9,243 nt of DNA from Anaerolineales bacterium (GTDB taxonomy: Bacteria; Chloroflexota; Anaerolineae; Anaerolineales; E44-bin32): contig JAHFAU010000073.1 of assembly GCA_023250385.1 (NCBI GenBank), forward strand, positions 1 to 9,243. Reading direction: 5' to 3'. Position 1 is the stretch's first letter. Every line of letters begins with the position of its first letter. The notes under the pieces are model-generated. The model had not been told where the DNA came from. It saw only the letters and a list, made by a program, of their open reading frames with translations, and made no database searches. The translations under genes and the position numbers were made by a program. This document shows positions 5,476-9,243 of the stretch, one piece after another.

Positions 5476-6507
5476 TCACTGGACGCTGTAAATCAAGTTG
5501 GAGAAGAAATCGGCGAGCACTGGGATCACCGGGCCCACGATCACCGCAAACATAGCCGGGAAGATAAGCAGCAGCAGCGGGAACAGCATCTTGAGCGGCA
5601 TCTTGCGGGCTTGCTCCTGGGCCCGAAAGCGACGCTCGACCCGCATCTGGTCGGCCTGGGCGTGCAGAGTGTCGGTGATGCTCATTCCGAGCTGGTCGGA
5701 TTGCAGGATCAACGCCACAAAGCTCGAGAGTTCCTGGATGTCTGCCCGCTCGGCCAGATTCCGCAGCGCCTCCCGCCTGGGCACGCCCATGCCGATCTCG
5801 GAAACCACGCGGCCGAATTCGGCTCCCAGCGCGGTTTTCCAGTGCTCGCTCACCCGCTGGAGCGACTGGTCAAACCCGAGCCCGGCATCGGCGCACACGC
5901 TCAACATGTCCAGCGCGTCGGGCAAACCTTTGGCGATCGCGTCCTTGCGCTGCCGCACCCGGCGCCGCAGCCAGGTCTTGGGAAGGTAGTTGCACATTAC
6001 CAGTGCCAGGCCGGCGGTGAGTATGCTCAAGAGGGCCCCCGGTCCAGCAACAGATGGAGCAGAGCTCACGTCATAGGCAGCTTGACTTTGCGGTACGGCT
6101 GCCAACCCGCGACGCAGGAATCCGTACGCCAACCATAGCCCGAGCACCGTAATCCCGATCCTGAGTCCGTAAAACTCACTGGGGCCCATGCCGAGTGGGT
6201 TGCCGGCCAGCGCGAGCTGATGCCGAAGCTGGTCAAACATTCCGGAAGGTGTCAGCCTGCCGAACACCCGGGTGAGTCTGCGGAACGCGGGGATCAGCAG
6301 GCGGCTTCGGAAGGATCCAGAGAGTTCTCGCTGGCGGGAACGCAGCAGCGAATTCTGAGGTCTCCCGGAGCGGCCGGCCGCTTGCACGTAATCACGCAGG
6401 CGGCGGTTGAAGGCGGTAGTCCCAGCGCTGCGGAAGCTGATGAGGACGAGCATGGCTCCGGCTGCGATCAAGCTGAAACCGCACATCGCGTACACCAGTA
6501 AGGCCAC
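5476..6507 (-). CDS. tadC: TadC, Tad pilus inner-membrane platform protein
   Basis: This 343-residue protein has a type II secretion F (T2SF/GspF) domain. An N-terminal membrane segment lies at about 4-25, two more at about 115-133 and 156-175, and a long hydrophobic C-terminal segment at about 306-332. The cytoplasmic T2SF core spans about 190-300 and includes LPDALDMLSVCADAGLGFDQ, GVPRREALRNLAER and LILQSDQLGMSITDTL, which are typical of TadC rather than TadB. The C-terminus reads MLFPLLLLIFPAMFAVIVGP, also characteristic. With TadB it is thought to form the platform on which TadA acts. GTG at 6507 is chosen because AGGGG lies 7 nt upstream; ATG at codon 8 would cut into the first membrane segment. 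It starts 31 nt after tadB and ends 19 nt before the TPR-LysM start. Confidence 0.93.
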   Translation of the reverse strand: MALLVYAMCGFSLIAAGAMLVLISFRSAGTTAFNRRLRDYVQAAGRSGRPQNSLLRSRQRELSGSFRSRLLIPAFRRLTRVFGRLTPSGMFDQLRHQLALAGNPLGMGPSEFYGLRIGITVLGLWLAYGFLRRGLAAVPQSQAAYDVSSAPSVAGPGALLSILTAGLALVMCNYLPKTWLRRRVRQRKDAIAKGLPDALDMLSVCADAGLGFDQSLQRVSEHWKTALGAEFGRVVSEIGMGVPRREALRNLAERADIQELSSFVALILQSDQLGMSITDTLHAQADQMRVERRFRAQEQARKMPLKMLFPLLLLIFPAMFAVIVGPVIPVLADFFSNLIYSVQ

Positions 6508-6538
6508 TGCTCAGCCCCTATCCCTGGAAATCATCGGT

Positions 6539-7504
6539 CTACACCTCGATCCGGGCGATCCGGCGGATCACAATGTGGCCCAGCAGGATCCCAACCAATG
6601 CCCCGATCGGGATGCATAGAAGCGGCCCCGGCTCGAAGAGGCGCCGCATGTACTCTGGATTAAGGATGAACATCATCGCCCCGATGAAAAACGGGAGCAC
6701 CGACAGCAAATATCCGGTGTAGCGCTGTTGGGTGGTGAGCACCCGGACCTCCCCAAACAGGCGCACTCGCTCGCGAATGGTTTCCGTCACGGCGGAGAGC
6801 ATGGTGGCCAAGTTGCCACCGGCCTGATACTGGATTTCGATCGCGGTGACCACCAGATTCAAATCGCCGTTCTCCATCCGGGCGCCCAGGTTGCGCAGCG
6901 CCTCGGGTAGCGAAACGCCGAGCCCGGTCTCGCGCAGCACCCGGCGAAACTCCTCCGAAACCGGCGGCTTCATCTCCTTGACCACGACCTCGATTGACTG
7001 CAGTAGGCTGAAGCCAGCCCGGACCGCGCCGTTGATGAGCACCAAGACGTCAACTAACTGTTTCTCGAATCCGATCTGCCGTCGGCTGATTCGCCTGCGC
7101 AGGACGATTCCGGGGACCAGATAGGCGATCAAAGCCAGACCCACTCCAGACAACATCGAACGAGTGGACAGAAAGCCGAGGAGCAGGGCAGCCATGGTGA
7201 CCGCCATGCGAAGGAGCACAAACTCGCTGACGGTCATTCGCCAGTTCGCCTGCATCAGCTGAAGGCCGAGCTGCTCGGAGTTCAACATCGAGAGCATGAG
7301 GTTGAGGCGCAGACGGAAGCGAGCCAACCGTGAGCGTCTGCGATCCGCCTGGGCCGCGGGTTCGGGGAGTGCGGCGTAGGCCCTCATTCGATCTTGGAAA
7401 GAATCGCCCCCTGCCAGAGACCTGGCGAAGGCAAACAAGGCCGCGCCCGCCCCAAGCAGGACTACCAATCCACAGACGAGGATGCCGAAAGTCCCGATGG
7501 GCAT
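6539..7504 (-). CDS. tadB: TadB, Tad pilus inner-membrane platform protein
   Basis: This is a 321-residue T2SF-domain protein. Membrane segments are visible at about 4-27, 94-113, 116-135, 262-281 and 293-315. The cytoplasmic core (about 145-250) contains QLVDVLVLINGAVRAGFSLL, GVSLPEALRNLGARM and IEIQYQAGGNLATMLSAV, hallmark TadB sequences. The RVLTTQQRYTGYLLSVLPF stretch and the NPEYM loop near the C-terminus are also typical. The ATG at 7504 lies only 3 nt after the tadZ stop codon, and no strong ribosome binding site is seen, so translation is probably coupled to tadZ. It works with TadC as the membrane platform of the pilus assembly machine. The length is usual and nothing is broken. Confidence 0.95.
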   Translation of the reverse strand: MPIGTFGILVCGLVVLLGAGAALFAFARSLAGGDSFQDRMRAYAALPEPAAQADRRRSRLARFRLRLNLMLSMLNSEQLGLQLMQANWRMTVSEFVLLRMAVTMAALLLGFLSTRSMLSGVGLALIAYLVPGIVLRRRISRRQIGFEKQLVDVLVLINGAVRAGFSLLQSIEVVVKEMKPPVSEEFRRVLRETGLGVSLPEALRNLGARMENGDLNLVVTAIEIQYQAGGNLATMLSAVTETIRERVRLFGEVRVLTTQQRYTGYLLSVLPFFIGAMMFILNPEYMRRLFEPGPLLCIPIGALVGILLGHIVIRRIARIEV

Positions 7505-7507
7505 GGC

Positions 7508-8815
7508 CTAACGATCGAGCAGCCGCAGTGCAGCTTGGTGTTGCTCTGAATGGGCCGGCCCTCCATTGCCATTTCGCTTTAGCCGCGCTGGGGCCTTGGT
7601 CTTCTTGCGCGGCCGGTCGTCGCTGAGGCGGGCCGCCTCGCCCGGCCGCATCGCGACCAACTTCTCGGCAAGCGTTCGGATCTCTCGGCTCATCGGGTTA
7701 CGCGGCGAGCTGTACAGCAGCGGTACACCGCGGTTGAGGCTCCGCATCACGTTCGCATTCCCCTCCAAGATCTGAGCAAAGAGGGGGTGGTGCAGCGCGG
7801 ATTCAATGTCTCTGCGCCTGACTCCGCCCTGCATGCCAGCCCGGTTGAGCACGGTCAACACCTTATCCGGCGGGAAGCCGAGCGTACCGCTGAGCAGCAT
7901 AAACCGGCTGGTATCGTGCAGGGCGGCAAGATCCGGCGTGGTCACGAGGAGCACCCGGTCCGCGGCGTCCATCAAGGTGACCGTGCTCTCGTTGAGAAAA
8001 CTTCCGGCATCGATCACGATGATGTCGTAAACCCGGCTTACTGCCTTGATGACGTTGTACAGGTCGTCGGGCCGGATGCCCTGGGCAACATTGAGATCAG
8101 AAGGACCGAGCAGCACGTGAATCCCGGAGGCATGCTGGCTGATGACTTCGTCGACCAGGCCCTCGTCCAGCGTGCCGGCGTGTGGGATGAGATCGGCGAT
8201 GGTGTTCTGTGGCCGGAAGTTGAGCATCAAGCCCAAGTGGCCGAAGAGCATCTTGCCTTCCATCAGCAGCACCCGCACATCGAGCTGCTCGTGCAGCGCC
8301 ACCGCCAGATTGATGGCGATGGTCGAGCAGCCCACTCCTCCGCGCGGGCTGTATACCGTCAGGATTTGTAGGGGTTCCACTTTCTCAGATGCCGCGGGGC
8401 CCGAACCCGACTGGGCGGACTGGCGTCGGCCCTCCAGCTCGCGGATGCGGCGCAGAGTGCTCAACAGGCTGACCTGGGTAAAGGGCTTGACCATAAAGGC
8501 CCGTACTCCAGCGAGCATGAATTGCTGAGCCTGGAGGGTGTCCTCCTCCTCCAACATGGCCACGATGGGGACCTCAGGGAACTGCAGGGACAGCTCGTCG
8601 ACCAGATCGAGAGAGGGTTGGCCGCCAAGCCGCTGATCTACCAGGATGATCTCCGGCATGAAGCTGCGGACGTTCTGGGCGGCCTTGTTAACGCCTGGCT
8701 GTTCGGACACGAGCTGGAACTCGCCATCCGACGCAATGGCAGTCCGGATCTGCTGCTGGGTCGTTCCAGCTTCAACAAAGGCCATCACGGTTGTAGGGTT
8801 CGCGGTCTCGTTCAT
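7508..8815 (-). CDS. tadZ: TadZ/CpaE, pseudo-receiver plus MinD/ParA-like localisation protein
   Basis: This 435-residue protein has two domains. Residues about 8-125 form a receiver-like fold: D60 (IILVD) occupies the phosphoacceptor position and K110 (MVKPF) is kept. The usual N-terminal acidic pair is missing (MAFVEAG), so phosphorylation is doubtful. Residues about 148-385 form a ParA/MinD-type ATPase domain. Its P-loop reads SPRGGVGCST (156-165), with R158 for the signature lysine and C163 for the Walker A lysine. The A' region is MEGKMLFGHLG, and the Walker B region is DIIVIDAG with D269. The C-terminal tail (about 390-435) is basic and low in complexity. TadZ/CpaE proteins are known to place the Tad machine in the cell, and some lack the catalytic lysine. 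AGGAAGAG lies just before ATG 8815. The gene follows cpaB by 28 nt and precedes tadB by 3 nt. Confidence 0.93.
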   Translation of the reverse strand: MNETANPTTVMAFVEAGTTQQQIRTAIASDGEFQLVSEQPGVNKAAQNVRSFMPEIILVDQRLGGQPSLDLVDELSLQFPEVPIVAMLEEEDTLQAQQFMLAGVRAFMVKPFTQVSLLSTLRRIRELEGRRQSAQSGSGPAASEKVEPLQILTVYSPRGGVGCSTIAINLAVALHEQLDVRVLLMEGKMLFGHLGLMLNFRPQNTIADLIPHAGTLDEGLVDEVISQHASGIHVLLGPSDLNVAQGIRPDDLYNVIKAVSRVYDIIVIDAGSFLNESTVTLMDAADRVLLVTTPDLAALHDTSRFMLLSGTLGFPPDKVLTVLNRAGMQGGVRRRDIESALHHPLFAQILEGNANVMRSLNRGVPLLYSSPRNPMSREIRTLAEKLVAMRPGEAARLSDDRPRKKTKAPARLKRNGNGGPAHSEQHQAALRLLDR

Positions 8816-8843
8816 CGCACTCTTCCTTTCACTCTGGCGCTTC

Positions 8844-9243
8844 CTAGCGTGAGATCACCAACTCAAAGCGATCCCGCAGATACTCAGCCATGACCGGACT
8901 CAGCTCAAAGAGCGCTTCGGCAGTGGGGGCCCGCAGAACGATGTCGATCACCCCACCGGCGTCCTTGATGTGCTTAAGGACCAGGGCATCCTGGGCGGAG
9001 AGTGCCAGCAGAATGGCCTGTGGCTCGATGTCGGTTGGCTCGGGAGTCGGCGAGGGTTGGGGCTGGGTCTCCACTTCTCCGGTCCCGGTTCGGGCTGCGC
9101 TCGTAGTTACCGCTCCTGACCGGCGGGCTGGCACGATCTCCACCACGATGGCGGAGACTTCGATTCGCTGTAGGGCACTGAAGGTGAAGAGCTCCTTGTC
9201 GGGTTCTTTCTCCTGGCTGGCTGGTCCGGTCTGGGAGGGCAGC
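8844..9243 (-). CDS. cpaB: CpaB/RcpC, Tad pilus envelope protein, C-terminal part
   Basis: The gene is cut by the right edge; about 133 residues of the C-terminal part are visible, ending at TAG 8844-8846. The segment reads LFTFSALQRIEVSAIVVEIV, then a linker rich in Thr, Pro and Gln (GEVETQPQPSPTPEPTDIEP), then ILLALSAQDALVLKHIKDAG and VIDIVLRAP. The SAQDALVLK and IDIVLRAP patterns are typical of the CpaB/RcpC C-terminal domain. An extra domain of about 35 residues follows to the end (TAEALFELSPVMAEYLRDRFELVISR). The SAF domain and the signal or membrane segment expected at the N-terminus are outside the window. In diderms RcpC works in the periplasm near the secretin; in other envelopes its role is less clear. 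It leads into tadZ with a 28-nt gap, so the operon continues from beyond the right edge. Confidence 0.82.
   Translation of the reverse strand, partial: LPSQTGPASQEKEPDKELFTFSALQRIEVSAIVVEIVPARRSGAVTTSAARTGTGEVETQPQPSPTPEPTDIEPQAILLALSAQDALVLKHIKDAGGVIDIVLRAPTAEALFELSPVMAEYLRDRFELVISR

Noticed and set aside
7787..8371. Plus-strand 194-residue frame opposite tadZ
   Set aside because: Antisense shadow of tadZ in GC-rich DNA; no motif or ribosome binding site.
1..9243. CRISPR arrays, tRNA or rRNA genes
   Set aside because: No regularly spaced repeats and no tRNA- or rRNA-like sequence were noticed on either strand.

Overview
This GC-rich bacterial window is mostly a Tad (tight adherence / Flp type IVc) pilus assembly operon read on the minus strand. 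In transcription order it runs: the C-terminal part of CpaB/RcpC (cut by the right edge), TadZ/CpaE, TadB, TadC, a membrane-anchored TPR-LysM protein, and TadA/CpaF. All junctions are tight (3 to 31 nt), every gene points the same way, and a hairpin with a T-rich tail follows tadA. The Tad protein sequences, especially the TadZ with a pseudo-receiver and a cysteine in its P-loop, resemble those of Chloroflexota (Anaerolineae-like bacteria). That placement is an impression from protein character, not a database result.

Downstream of the operon (1409-2497) is about 1.1 kb without an intact gene. Its centre, on the plus strand, holds a decayed ISNCY-type transposase. One continuous reading frame keeps the helix-turn-helix and the first catalytic Asp region but carries three nonsense codons, and it loses similarity soon after the first Asp. 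Between this relic and the next gene I see, on the minus strand, a strong sigma70-like promoter (TTGACA, 17 bp, TAGAAT) with a dyad in its spacer. It is followed by an untranslated leader of about 257 nt containing a compound hairpin and a terminator-like hairpin.

That leader serves an OmpR/PhoB-type response regulator (698-1408) with all receiver residues intact and no histidine kinase in view. Beyond it, also on the minus strand, is the N-terminal part of an archaeal-type (ATPase_2/DUF234-like) P-loop ATPase running off the left edge. A 27-bp near-perfect palindrome lies just upstream of its start.

How the parts work together: TadA is the secretion ATPase, TadB and TadC form the inner-membrane platform, TadZ is thought to localise the machine, and CpaB is an envelope component. 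The TPR-LysM protein may link the platform to peptidoglycan. No prepilin (flp), prepilin peptidase or pseudopilin gene is in the window, so the operon must extend beyond the right edge. The response regulator is near the operon but separately promoted, so control of the pilus by it is only a guess.
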